Assembly (NCBI RefSeq): GCF_034366625.1
Contig: NZ_JAXMIH010000006.1
Location: forward strand, 620,001-684,000
DNA from: Prosthecobacter sp.
Lineage (GTDB): Bacteria > Verrucomicrobiota > Verrucomicrobiia > Verrucomicrobiales > Verrucomicrobiaceae
DNA: 64,000 nt
Direction: 5' to 3'
Shown: in pieces, positions 46,565 through 54,965 of the stretch
Position numbering within the stretch: position 1 is the first letter of the stretch
Layout of the letters: every line of letters begins with the position of its first letter
The notes under the pieces: generated by a model
What the model saw: only the letters and a program-made list of their open reading frames with translations
What the model was told of the DNA's origin: nothing
Database searches by the model: none
Position numbers and translations under genes: made by a program

Positions 46565-48031
46565 ATGAGTGTTCTTGAAATCATCATCGCACTCCCGCTG
46601 CTCGCCGCTCTGGCGATCTGGCTGGGAGCGCCTGCCCGTGCTGCCTCCCTCGGCGCCACGTTCCTCAATCTGATCCTCGTGCTCGTTGCCACGGTGCAAT
46701 ACTCCGGCAAGGCCGCCAACGGCCTCGCCTTCACGTATTCGCGTCCGATTCTCGACAATCCCTCGCTCAGCTTCGCCGTCGGTGCGGATGGCATTTCGCT
46801 TATCCTCGCCTTGCTCACCACGCTGGTCATGCTGTCCGCCGTCTGGCAGATCGAAGACCGGCCGAACATCTTTTACATCTCCTCGCTGCTCATTGGCGGG
46901 GGTGCGCTTGGTGCCTTCCTCACCACCGATGTTTTCTTCATCTACGCCTTCCATGAGCTGGCGCTGATCCCGACCTTCCTCATGATCGCGCTGCATGGTC
47001 GCGCCGACGTCGCGCAGCGGAAGGCGGTCGCCTGGAAAGCCACGATTTACCTCGGTGCGGGCAGCTTGGTGCTCCTCGTCGGCCTGGTCTGGGCTGTGCT
47101 GGAGTTCAGCGGCGGCTCCAAGCTCACCTTCGATCTCGAGGCATTGCGCAATCAGGCGACGCTCACTCCATTGCCCGTCGCCAAGCAGGCGCAGATCTTT
47201 TTCGTCCTGCTGCTCGGCTTTGGCTCGCTCGTCAGTCTGTTCCCCTTCCATAGCTGGGCTGCGCCCGCTTACGCCACCGCACCGACTCCAGTCGCGATGC
47301 TGCACTCCGGCGTGCTGAAAAAATTCGGCCTCTACGGCCTCATCCGCATCGCCATGCCGCTGCTGCCGCAGGCGGTGCATGTCGAGTGGGTGCAAAACGC
47401 CCTGCTGCTCATGCTGCTGGGCAACATCCTTGTCATGGGCCTCGTCACCATCCACGCGAACCGCCTTGACGACACGCTGGCCAACTCCAGCGTCATGCAC
47501 ATGGGCTACATCTTCCTCGGCATCGCCGCAGGCAGCGAGATCGCCCTCAAAGGTGCGGTGATCCTCATGTTCGCCCACGGTGTGTCGATTGCGCTGCTGT
47601 TCGGGCTCTGCGGCCGCATGCGCAACCAGCTCGGCACCCTCGAATACAACAAGCTCGGCGGTCTCGCCGCTCACGCACCGGCGTTCACCGTGCTGTTCGC
47701 CTTCGGAGCCTTCGCTTCCATCGGCCTGCCCGGTCTCACCAACTTCGCCGGTGAGGTCATGATCTTCGTCGGCTCCTTCACCAGCTTCAAAGCAGGCGTG
47801 TTGAGCAATCTTCAATGGACCGTCATCCTGGCGCTGTGGGGCGTCGTGATGTCCGCCGTTTACATGCTGCGCGCCTACCGCAGCATCTTCCACGGCAGCG
47901 CCACCACCGGATTGTTCATGATCGACCCCGCCATATCGCAGCGCGTGCCGTTCATCCTGCTCGCCGCCACGCTCCTCGTCACCGGCTGCTGCCCTTGGCT
48001 GCTGCTTAACCTCATGAAATCCGCGCTGTAG
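46565..48031 (+). CDS. nuoM: NADH-quinone oxidoreductase subunit M (NuoM)
   Basis: 488 aa. Antiporter-like subunit with AFHELALIPTFLMIALHGR (conserved Glu), PFHSWAAPAYATAPTPVAML and LIRIAMPLLPQAV; 14 hydrophobic segments are expected. ATG 46565, 12 bases after nuoL. It pumps protons in the middle of the membrane arm. Confidence 0.95.
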   Translation: MSVLEIIIALPLLAALAIWLGAPARAASLGATFLNLILVLVATVQYSGKAANGLAFTYSRPILDNPSLSFAVGADGISLILALLTTLVMLSAVWQIEDRPNIFYISSLLIGGGALGAFLTTDVFFIYAFHELALIPTFLMIALHGRADVAQRKAVAWKATIYLGAGSLVLLVGLVWAVLEFSGGSKLTFDLEALRNQATLTPLPVAKQAQIFFVLLLGFGSLVSLFPFHSWAAPAYATAPTPVAMLHSGVLKKFGLYGLIRIAMPLLPQAVHVEWVQNALLLMLLGNILVMGLVTIHANRLDDTLANSSVMHMGYIFLGIAAGSEIALKGAVILMFAHGVSIALLFGLCGRMRNQLGTLEYNKLGGLAAHAPAFTVLFAFGAFASIGLPGLTNFAGEVMIFVGSFTSFKAGVLSNLQWTVILALWGVVMSAVYMLRAYRSIFHGSATTGLFMIDPAISQRVPFILLAATLLVTGCCPWLLLNLMKSAL

Positions 48032-48038
48032 TCCTGCC

Positions 48039-49511
48039 ATGAGCGTTTTCACCATCGAAGCCGGCCTCGCCCTTCTCGGACTCGTCCTTCTGCTGGTCGA
48101 GGCTTTCAAGCCCGACATCTCCCGCCGCACGCTTGGCCTCACCGCCATCGCTGGCACCGCGCTCGCACTCGTTTTTCTCGTCTTCGCAAAGCACGACACC
48201 GCCAGCCTGCCCAGCTTCATGCAGCCATGGCATCAGCTCGACACACTCGCCCTTTTCTACAAAGGCTTCGCCCTCGTCATCACGCTCCTCGTGCTCTGGC
48301 TCACACTCGAATGCGCCCCGTATCTCACGCGCTTCACGGTCGATGGCAAACTGGCCGAAATGTTCAGCCTGCCGCTCATCGTCTGCGCCGGCATGATGTG
48401 GATGGCCTCCGCACGCGATTTGGTGACCGTCTTCGTCGCTCTCGAACTCGTTACCGTCAGCTTCTACGTCCTCGTCGCCTTTGCGCGCAAAAGCGCCTTC
48501 AGCCTCGAAGCGGGCGTCAAATATCTGATCCTTGGCGCTCTCTCGACCGGCATTCTCGTCTATGGCATCGCCTGGATCTACGGTGCCACCGGCACCATGA
48601 GCTTCGACGGCATCGCCAAAGCACTCGCCAATCCTGCCACGAGCAAAACCGCCGCCCTGTTCGGTGCCGCCATGCTGCTTTGCGGACTCGGCTTCAAAGT
48701 AGCCGCCGCGCCCTTCCACATGTGGGTGCCCGATGTCTATCAAGGCGCACCGACTCCCGTGACTGCTTTCTTGTCCGTCGGATCAAAGGCCGCCGGCTTC
48801 GTCGTCCTCACGCGTGCGCTTGATGCTTTCCTCGTGGAAGGTTCCATCATCGCCACCGAAATTCAGGCGCTGCTGCTCGTCGTCGGTTCTCTCACCGCCT
48901 TGCTCGGCAGCCTGCCCGCGATCTTCCAGACCAGCGTGAAGCGCCTGCTCGCTTACTCCAGCATCAGCCACGCCGGTTATCTGCTTCTCGCCCTCGCCTG
49001 CCGTGACAGCGCCCGCTTCGATCTCTCCTCCGGCGGCATCGTCGCCTTCTACCTTGCCACCTACCTGCCCATGACCGTCCTCGGCTTCCTCGGTCTCGGC
49101 CTCATGCGCGCCAACGGCCTTGGCGAGGACATCAAGGACTTCACCGGCCTCGCCAAACGCAACCCGCTGCTGGCCTTGGTGATGACGATCTCCTTCGCCA
49201 GCCTCGCAGGCCTGCCGCTCACTGCGGGATTCATCGGCAAGCTCTTCGTCTTCCTCGGTCTCGCCGACCACGGCTACTGGGGAGCCCTCAGTTGCGCCGT
49301 CATCGCCGCCGCCGCCGGATTCTACTACTACTTCAAGACCATCCTCGCGATGTACACCACCGAAGGCACCGACAGCCCGGTCCTGACACTCAGCACCGCC
49401 ACCAAGTCCGTCGCCGGCGTCCTAGCCCTCGCCATCCTCATCCTCGGTGTCTATCCCAGGCCGCTGCAGAAGGTGCTGACACCTACCGCAACGGCCGTGG
49501 TGGCGAAGTAG
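48039..49511 (+). CDS. nuoN: NADH-quinone oxidoreductase subunit N (NuoN)
   Basis: 490 aa. Antiporter-like subunit: FVALELVTVSFYVLVAFAR (conserved Glu), AAAPFHMWVPDVYQGAPTPV, KRLLAYSSISHAGYLLLAL and FSLAGLPLTAGFIGKLF-like segment near residue 390. ATG 48039, seven bases after nuoM. Last gene of the nuo run; its stop faces the convergent collagen-like gene ten bases on. Confidence 0.95.
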   Translation: MSVFTIEAGLALLGLVLLLVEAFKPDISRRTLGLTAIAGTALALVFLVFAKHDTASLPSFMQPWHQLDTLALFYKGFALVITLLVLWLTLECAPYLTRFTVDGKLAEMFSLPLIVCAGMMWMASARDLVTVFVALELVTVSFYVLVAFARKSAFSLEAGVKYLILGALSTGILVYGIAWIYGATGTMSFDGIAKALANPATSKTAALFGAAMLLCGLGFKVAAAPFHMWVPDVYQGAPTPVTAFLSVGSKAAGFVVLTRALDAFLVEGSIIATEIQALLLVVGSLTALLGSLPAIFQTSVKRLLAYSSISHAGYLLLALACRDSARFDLSSGGIVAFYLATYLPMTVLGFLGLGLMRANGLGEDIKDFTGLAKRNPLLALVMTISFASLAGLPLTAGFIGKLFVFLGLADHGYWGALSCAVIAAAAGFYYYFKTILAMYTTEGTDSPVLTLSTATKSVAGVLALAILILGVYPRPLQKVLTPTATAVVAK

Positions 49512-49521
49512 CCGCAGTGGC

Positions 49522-50001
49522 CTACCTCCGCAGCATCACGATCAGCTCATCGATCTTGTTCGCGATGTCCTGCATCTCCGCTTGTGTCGGCGGATCGCTC
49601 ACCGTCATTCCCAGCGTCGCCACTTGGTTGCTGTTGCTGCTGGTGGTGGCGATGGCGTCGGTGAGCTGCTGGAGCGAGACCTCGCCGGGAGCGCCCGGCA
49701 GGCCTGGCTCGCCTTGAATTCCCTGCTGACCCTGGCCACCATCGCTGCCGTTGCTTCCATCCGCCCCGTTGTTGCCATCATTCCCGCGAGGTATCTCGAA
49801 AACGAAGTGCAGCGTGGAGGTGTTCAGCGTGAGCGTCACCGTGGCCGGATCACCGGGATTGACGGTGGTCACTCCATCGACCTGAGCGCCGTTCACCGTG
49901 GCATTCGCGTCGATCAAAGTCTTGAGTCCTTGGAATTGAGATCTCATTTCGGCGGAGACCATGTCTGTTCCGTTGGCAGGGATGTTGGGATCGTAAGGCA
50001 T
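49522..50001 (-). CDS. Collagen-like repeat protein
   Basis: 159 aa, ATG 50001, no signal peptide. Residues 1-70 look like a small beta-rich head (VNPGDPATVTLTLNTSTLHF). A Gly-X-Y stretch of about 11 triplets follows (GNDGNNGADGSNGSDGG, GQGQQGIQGEPGLPGAPG), then a helical C-terminus (LQQLTDAIATTSSN, AEMQDIANKIDELIVMLRR). Such short collagen-like proteins occur as phage tail-fibre or surface proteins. Together with the next gene upstream on the same strand it opens the accessory region 49.5-55.2 kb. Specific role unknown. Confidence 0.75.
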   Translation of the reverse strand: MPYDPNIPANGTDMVSAEMRSQFQGLKTLIDANATVNGAQVDGVTTVNPGDPATVTLTLNTSTLHFVFEIPRGNDGNNGADGSNGSDGGQGQQGIQGEPGLPGAPGEVSLQQLTDAIATTSSNSNQVATLGMTVSDPPTQAEMQDIANKIDELIVMLRR

Positions 50002-50047
50002 AAAAAGGGAAGCGTTGAAGGTTGCAGTGAGCGGTGGAGGAGCATGA

Positions 50048-50078
50048 AAAAGGGGCCGGAAGAATTTCTCCCGACCCC
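50048..50078 (-). terminator. Rho-independent terminator of the gene at 50095-50805
   Basis: On the minus strand GGGGTCGGGAG and CTTCCGGCCCC form an 11-bp stem with two G-U pairs and a five-base loop, followed by TTTTT. It lies 17 bases after the stop of the upstream minus-strand gene. Confidence 0.75.
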
Positions 50079-50094
50079 TTCGGATGATGATGGG

Positions 50095-50805
50095 TCAGGC
50101 GATCAGCGCTTTGGCCGGATCGCTCCAGGGTCCCTTGTCACTCTCGCCGCGCACGGCGCGGGCACGCACCCAGCGGATCGCCATCGAAGGCTGGCCTGTG
50201 ATGGTCTCGCTGCTGGTCGTCGTCGTGGAGTAATGCACCCAGCCCGTGCTCGGATTGTCGCTGACTTCCTTCTCATAGGCAGCGGCACCGGCTACGGGAT
50301 TGTGCTGCACATCCATCTCGCCCGCGTTGTCACCCGTGGACGCGGCGAGCGCCGTCACCTGGCCCAGCGAAACGATCGGTGGGGCTTCAGAGGCCAGTTG
50401 ATAACCGCTCTTCACCGCCTTCACCGCGTCATCCCCGCAGATGCCAGCCACCGCTGAGCCATTTTGGGTAAACATGAGCTGCGCCTCGGCGAGGAGAATG
50501 GGACGTGCAAGACGCAGTCCCTTCAATTCAGCTTCCTTGGTCGTGATGTCGCTCAGATTCGTCGCGACCTCCGTCACCTTGGCCGTGTAGTTGGCCAGTG
50601 AGACGGGGAGGTTCGGAAAATCCGCCGCGTTGGTCGTCAGCCCGTTTTTGACCGCTGTGAGCCGCGTGAGTTGATCGGCGGGTTTCAATGATGCGATGCC
50701 AGTAATCAGTGTGATCATTTTGGTTCGTTGGAGGGTGGCCGGAGCTGGCAGCGCGTCCCAGCTTTGCTGGGAATCCCAATGCTTGTTTGTGTCCCACGCA
50801 GCCAT
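50095..50805 (-). CDS. Hypothetical protein, fibronectin-III-like C-terminus
   Basis: 236 aa from ATG 50805 (the frame is open to TTG 50862). Residues 20-130 are predicted helical (ITGIASLKPADQLTRLTAVK, LANYTAKVTEVATNLSDIT). Residues 145-236 resemble a fibronectin type III-like sandwich (GEMDVQHNPVAGAAAYEKEV, WVRARAVRGESDKGPWSDPA). Same strand as the collagen-like gene and separated from it by a terminator. This helix-plus-FN3 plan recurs in small accessory proteins, sometimes in phage-like regions, and I cannot assign a function. Confidence 0.7.
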   Translation of the reverse strand: MAAWDTNKHWDSQQSWDALPAPATLQRTKMITLITGIASLKPADQLTRLTAVKNGLTTNAADFPNLPVSLANYTAKVTEVATNLSDITTKEAELKGLRLARPILLAEAQLMFTQNGSAVAGICGDDAVKAVKSGYQLASEAPPIVSLGQVTALAASTGDNAGEMDVQHNPVAGAAAYEKEVSDNPSTGWVHYSTTTTSSETITGQPSMAIRWVRARAVRGESDKGPWSDPAKALIA

Positions 50806-50899
50806 TTCCGGTCGGTTGATTTGATTGGAATTAGCGGGGACTCTGGGAGTTCGCCGCGTCAATGTCGAGCCGAATCCCGATGCTTCGAGAATTCCGCCG

Positions 50900-51151
50900 T
50901 GGAAGACCCTCCATGCCGCGTGGACGATTTCTCATGCCGCATGGAGGGCGGCACAGGCGGCGTGGAAGACCTCTCACGGCGCATGGAAGACCTCACAGGC
51001 GGCGTGGAAGAGCTCCCATGCCGCCTGGAAGGCGTTCCATGCCGCATGGACGACCTCTCATGGCGCGTGGAAGACCTTCCATGCCCCGTGGAAGAGCTCT
51101 CATGGCGCATGGAAGAGCTTCCATGCCCTCTGGAAGGCCTTCCACGGCAGG
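50900..51151. repeat. 21-bp tandem repeat, 12 units, each partly palindromic
   Basis: Twelve units of exactly 21 bp, each beginning TGGAAG or TGGACG or TGGAGG, consensus about TGGAAGACCTCTCATGGCGCA. Many units contain near-palindromes (TGGAAGGCCTTCCA in the last unit; GCATGGAAGAGCTTCCATGC around 51110). Because 21 is a multiple of three, frames stay open and would give heptad repeats such as CRMEDLS or HAAWKTS, but no start, signal or terminus supports a real gene. It fills most of the 50806-51265 gap. Confidence 0.85.
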
Positions 51152-51265
51152 TTTAAAGCTCTGAATACCAACGTTTTAGATTGGATATGGGAGGGAATGC
51201 ACCCTCAAAGCGGGGATAGGTCCCCGTCACCGCTCCCAGGGTCGTCAATCGGTATTAGACCTTCT

Positions 51266-52348
51266 TCACTTCCCCGATTTCCTCCGATTGTCGTCTTTGC
51301 ACAACATCTGGCAGTTGGCCGCGTTCGTCTTCCCGCCCTCGTGCCATGGCTTGATGTGATCGCCTTCCATCTCGTTCAATTGAAACTTCGTCTTGCACTT
51401 TATGCAGACCCCCTTTTGCCGCTCATACGCTTCCCGCTTCATAGTGTCCGAGAAAGCGCGGATATTCAGGTGTCTCTCATCTTCATCCAGCACATATGGA
51501 TAGATTCCCGATTTCCTTTCCACGTCGTCGTCTTGCATCAACTTTGCGACCTGTTTCTCCAGCTCCTCCGTATCAAAGTCGCGGTCCTTGCACTGATTGT
51601 AGAGAACTCCCCAATCCACCCCTTTCATCTCCCGCCGATACTCTGGGAACGTCGCTTTCACCCAGCTAATGACCTTTTGAAAGTATTGCCACAGCGGCGT
51701 CGCGTTCTTGTCGTGTTGATGCTTCGACATATACTCTTCGATTTTTCCCTCGGAGTGCCATTCGATCGCGGTCTGCAAAAGCTCCTGCCGGATCGCAACA
51801 CCGCTGACATAATCACCCCCGACTTGATATGCTGGGCAATTTGTTTTACTGAAGATTTGCTTGGCACTGGCGGTCCACGGCCCGGCGTATACCGCGTTGC
51901 GTAATTCCTGATCGGTCAGTTTCTCACCGGCGATGTTGATCGTCCTGAACCACTCCAGTCGCTCGCTGTCGGTTCCAGAACAGAGATAGATCATCAGTTT
52001 GTAATCGAGAATCTGCTTTTGCTGGTCGTCCTTGAGATTGTGAAACGCCAGCCCTTTGATGGAGAACTCGCCGTTCACATATTGGCAGATTGAGAGCGTG
52101 CGCTGCTGCCCGTCGATCACCTCGAAATAGCCGTCCCCGCGCACCGCCCAGTACATGACGTTGAGCGGATAATCCTTGCGCACGGTGTCGATTACAGCAT
52201 CCCGCTGCTTGTCCTTGTAAATGAACTCGCGCTGATACGGCGGACGAATGTCGAGCTTGCCGCCGTAGGCAACGACCCCTTGCTCAGCGTTGTCCGCAAA
52301 GCCGTCGGTTAACTTCTCCACCGTAACTTCTTTGAGTTGGATTTTCAT
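51266..52348 (-). CDS. DUF262/HNH endonuclease (GmrSD-like)
   Basis: 360 aa. Residues about 30-110 are a DUF262 module: IRPPYQREFIYKDKQRDAVI and EVIDGQQRTLSICQYVNG, the DGQQR nucleotide-binding/hydrolysis motif. The C-terminal 60 residues are an HNH nuclease: CIKCKTKFQLNEMEGDHIKP, WHEGG and ANCQMLCKDDN. This is the DUF262-HNH layout of restriction-type nucleases. ATG 52348 overlaps the methyltransferase stop by four bases (52345-52348), so the pair is coupled. A restriction role on unmethylated or foreign DNA is inferred. The gene is more AT-rich than the flanks. Confidence 0.87.
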   Translation of the reverse strand: MKIQLKEVTVEKLTDGFADNAEQGVVAYGGKLDIRPPYQREFIYKDKQRDAVIDTVRKDYPLNVMYWAVRGDGYFEVIDGQQRTLSICQYVNGEFSIKGLAFHNLKDDQQKQILDYKLMIYLCSGTDSERLEWFRTINIAGEKLTDQELRNAVYAGPWTASAKQIFSKTNCPAYQVGGDYVSGVAIRQELLQTAIEWHSEGKIEEYMSKHQHDKNATPLWQYFQKVISWVKATFPEYRREMKGVDWGVLYNQCKDRDFDTEELEKQVAKLMQDDDVERKSGIYPYVLDEDERHLNIRAFSDTMKREAYERQKGVCIKCKTKFQLNEMEGDHIKPWHEGGKTNAANCQMLCKDDNRRKSGK

Positions 52349-53370
52349 AAGCCCTTGTTCTTGATGACGAGACGGTCATACATCCGGCGGTACGCGCCCT
52401 CGCCATCGGACAAGTAAAAGCGCGGTCCACCTTGCGAGAAGCTTCCCTTCTTAGCGACCTCTGACATGGGTCTAGCGAGGGTCCTACTCGACCCAAGAAT
52501 CTCGAACTGGTCGGGGTTGTAGTGGTCCAGAAAGGTTACGGGTACACCCATAGCACCCTCGTAGTCACCTGGAATATCCGTATATTTGGAAATCTCAATA
52601 GCGTCGTAGTTTTTGTACTTTGGGTAAGACTTGCGCGAGTAGGTCTTGTAAAGAACCAACTCCTCGTGCCGCTTAGCAATGTCGAGGTTCGTGAACCAAC
52701 ACGCGTTCCCGAAGCTGCGCCAGTTCGTACCGTTCTCGTCGCGCCAGCTTCGCGCCTCTCGCATTTCGTAATGATCCGGCACGACGAAAGCCACTGGATG
52801 AGTGTAGCCCAACCAAATCTCGTTGCCCTTGATCAGATCGAATATTTCCTTGTAGCTAACAGCGTTTTGATTGCCGACGATGAGGAACTTTTTCTTGTAT
52901 TTTACCAATTGCTCAACGTATTCACGGAAGAGAGAAAAGGGCGGGTTGGTGACGACAATATCCGCTTGCTTGAGCAGCTTGACGCATTCCTCGCTGCGAA
53001 AATCGCCGTCGCCTTTGAACTTGTGGACGCAGAATTTGGCCGGGTCGGGGACGCGGTTGCCGCTCTTGTCGCCGTCGTATTCGAGGCAGATTCCCCTCTC
53101 GGCTTTGTTCTTGCTAAACAAATCGGCATCGCAATTTTTGTAGCATGTGGCTATCAGTTTTTTCAGCTTCAACTTCTCGAAGTTGTGCGAGAAGTAGTGA
53201 AAGAATTTGCTGACCTTCGGATCATCGCAGTTGCACAGGACGGTCTTGTTCTTGAAATGCTTCGTGTAGTGCCGCAGCTCCTTCTCGATGTCGGAGAGCT
53301 GAGTGTAAAACTCGTCCTGCTTGGTCGCCTTCGCGGCGTGTAGGCTTCGATTTAACGGTTTGCTCGGCAT
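52345..53370 (-). CDS. EcoRI-family adenine-specific DNA methyltransferase
   Basis: 341 aa. TKQDEFYTQLSDIEKELRHY, VLCNCDDPKVSKFFHYFSHN and the catalytic DIVVTNPPFSLFREYVEQL (NPPF) match the EcoRI methylase family (PF13651), in which the CDD and NPPF blocks bind S-adenosylmethionine and flip the target adenine. ATG 53370. Its gene overlaps the DUF262-HNH gene, forming a probable restriction-modification unit. The recognition sequence need not be GAATTC and cannot be predicted. The base composition differs from the host. Confidence 0.88.
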   Translation of the reverse strand: MPSKPLNRSLHAAKATKQDEFYTQLSDIEKELRHYTKHFKNKTVLCNCDDPKVSKFFHYFSHNFEKLKLKKLIATCYKNCDADLFSKNKAERGICLEYDGDKSGNRVPDPAKFCVHKFKGDGDFRSEECVKLLKQADIVVTNPPFSLFREYVEQLVKYKKKFLIVGNQNAVSYKEIFDLIKGNEIWLGYTHPVAFVVPDHYEMREARSWRDENGTNWRSFGNACWFTNLDIAKRHEELVLYKTYSRKSYPKYKNYDAIEISKYTDIPGDYEGAMGVPVTFLDHYNPDQFEILGSSRTLARPMSEVAKKGSFSQGGPRFYLSDGEGAYRRMYDRLVIKNKGL

Positions 53371-53618
53371 TTCTCGCGGTTCTGTTGGCTCTGGATAGTG
53401 GGCTTCCGGTCGCGTTGCAACGGTTAATTCCCTGCTCGATCCTTCGCTCTACTGCCGACCAAACGGGCGAGGGGAACCGGGGGCAGGGCGCAAATTCTTG
53501 ACTGAGGGGCCAAACCAGAGCGATCGGAGGGGACTCTGCCTGATCGAATGCTGTTAAAAAAGAAGCCCGAGCCACACATCGTGACTCGAGCAACCAACGC
53601 AATTGGAGGACAATTCGC

Positions 53619-53798
53619 TTACGCGTATTGAATCAATTTCCACGTGACCGCCTGTCCTGCGTAGGGCGGCATTTTGTTCCCCTTCGAAATGGGTGCTGTA
53701 GTTGTTGGATTACCAACAACCTGCCAGACGCCGCTTTCGGGGCAGGTTTCACCAGTGCGTGCAGTTGTGCCCAGAGGGGCTTTGGTTAATGTGCTCAT
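53619..53798 (-). CDS. Small 59-aa protein with conserved-looking core
   Basis: ATG 53798 to TAA 53619. The sequence starts MSTLTKAPLGTTARTGETCP, continues ESGVWQVVGNPTTTAPISKG and ends NKMPPYAGQAVTWKLIQYA. It has a CPxSG turn, alternating strand-like segments and a basic KGNKMPPY loop; it reads like a compact beta protein. I recall similar GETCPxSGxW...AVTW proteins as small accessory genes but cannot name a function. A (CA)9 dinucleotide run lies three bases upstream of the start codon. Upstream of the R-M operon on the same strand. Confidence 0.65.
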   Translation of the reverse strand: MSTLTKAPLGTTARTGETCPESGVWQVVGNPTTTAPISKGNKMPPYAGQAVTWKLIQYA

Positions 53799-53801
53799 AT
53801 C

Positions 53802-53819
53802 GTGTGTGTGTGTGTGTGT
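53802..53819. repeat. (TG)9 / (CA)9 microsatellite
   Basis: Nine TG dinucleotides on the plus strand; on the minus strand they read (CA)9, directly upstream (three bases) of the 59-aa gene's ATG at 53798. Long dinucleotide runs are rare in bacterial DNA outside phase-variable loci. Confidence 0.9.
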
Positions 53820-53959
53820 TTATGGGTTATGTGTTTCGGGCCTTTGCCCAATGACATCATGATGCCTGTTGGAGTTTGCTCAGGGGCAAACTTTGGGAAC
53901 AATTCCCGCACCAAAAACAGTGATTTGCGGAGACCCCTGGTATCTGTTAGTGACAAGTT

Positions 53960-54934
53960 ATGCGGACTGATTTACAGCATGATCTTCAACGGCTACGTGA
54001 ACTAGCATTTCATCTCCATGAGAAGTCCGTGGATCTTTTGAAGCGGTTCCAGCAATCCAAGAAGGAAATCAATTCCAACCCGTTATCGGAGCAAATATGG
54101 AAGGTCTATGATTGGCTCTTGGTTCCGTACTCTCTTTGGCCTCTCGATTTTCAAGGCATGGCGGAGCATCTTCTCAAGCTGATAAAGTTGAAGAAGGAAT
54201 TTGATCGACCTCTTAACCTATTGCTTGAAATCATCAGTCCACCACCTTCACGTCTCGCGACCGCTGAAATCGAGAAATTCGAACATTTGATGCAAAGCGG
54301 CAAATATGATCGCCTGACCAAGCAGCCCGCCAAGTTTAGCGAGGTGGAGGCGGCACTATCCGAGGATGCGGATTTCGATAATTCATGGCGTCTGATAAAG
54401 TCCCATTTTGACCACTCCAAACTTGCAAACAGAAGCGGCGTAATTCGACGCAGGCTGTCTCAAGAGCGGAATTTTAGGCAGGGCTGGGAGTTTTCTTGGG
54501 CTACCAAAAAACAGCGATTCTTAGCGCTATTCGACGCAATGTGTCATCGTTGGAAACTGTACGGCATCCAAAAGGACAGACCATTGTTGCTGAAGGTAAG
54601 CATCAATCCAACACCATATGGAACGATGATCGTTATACCGGGGCATTGGAGCTTGGACAATAAACGTGATTTGGATTGGGCTGCGATTAAACGGATTCAT
54701 CGCGTGCATGGAGCGATGAACCAAGGGCCGAAACTCAGCGCAGCTAGAACAGAGAGAATACAGGAGGCCCAAAAGGTGAAGGCTCTATGGGAGGCCGCAA
54801 AGAAGCAGAATTTGCGGGGCGATAAAAGAGTCGAGCATGTGTTAACAGCCATGAAAAAAGATCCGAGGACCGATCCGAGTTGGGTAAAGCGGCACCTTCG
54901 GCTTGCAAAATCGTCTGATCAGAACAGAAGGTGA
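53960..54934 (+). CDS. Hypothetical protein, 324 aa
   Basis: From ATG 53960 to TGA 54934, with no signal peptide or membrane segment. Mostly helical and charged: residues 1-80 have heptad-like leucines (LQRLRELAFHLHEKSVDLLK), 190-235 contain WATKKQRFLALFDAMCHRWK then PLLLKVSINPTPYGTMIVIPGHW (in parts, PYGTMIVIPGHWSLDN), and the C-terminal 100 residues are basic (KLSAARTERIQEAQKVKALW). No family recognised. The gene is AT-rich compared with the rest of the window and lies next to the R-M pair, so it is probably acquired. It could be a DNA-binding or integrase-like factor, but no catalytic motif is visible. Confidence 0.7.
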   Translation: MRTDLQHDLQRLRELAFHLHEKSVDLLKRFQQSKKEINSNPLSEQIWKVYDWLLVPYSLWPLDFQGMAEHLLKLIKLKKEFDRPLNLLLEIISPPPSRLATAEIEKFEHLMQSGKYDRLTKQPAKFSEVEAALSEDADFDNSWRLIKSHFDHSKLANRSGVIRRRLSQERNFRQGWEFSWATKKQRFLALFDAMCHRWKLYGIQKDRPLLLKVSINPTPYGTMIVIPGHWSLDNKRDLDWAAIKRIHRVHGAMNQGPKLSAARTERIQEAQKVKALWEAAKKQNLRGDKRVEHVLTAMKKDPRTDPSWVKRHLRLAKSSDQNRR

Positions 54935-54965
54935 TTCGTGATAGATATCGCAAGGCGTCCCATCG

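Noticed and set aside
46466..48220. 584-codon minus-strand ORF opposite nuoM
   Set aside because: Antisense shadow rich in Asp/Glu/His/Gln; NuoM is certain on the plus strand.
50900..51151. Possible CRISPR array
   Set aside because: Repeats are contiguous 21-bp units without unique spacers and no cas genes are near.
50825..51904. Plus-strand ORF across the 21-bp repeats and the HNH gene
   Set aside because: The frame is open only because the repeat period is a multiple of three, and it continues as antisense of the HNH gene.
53222..53602. Minus-strand ORF overlapping the methyltransferase start
   Set aside because: Different frame from the methyltransferase, with low-complexity sequence; no start signal.
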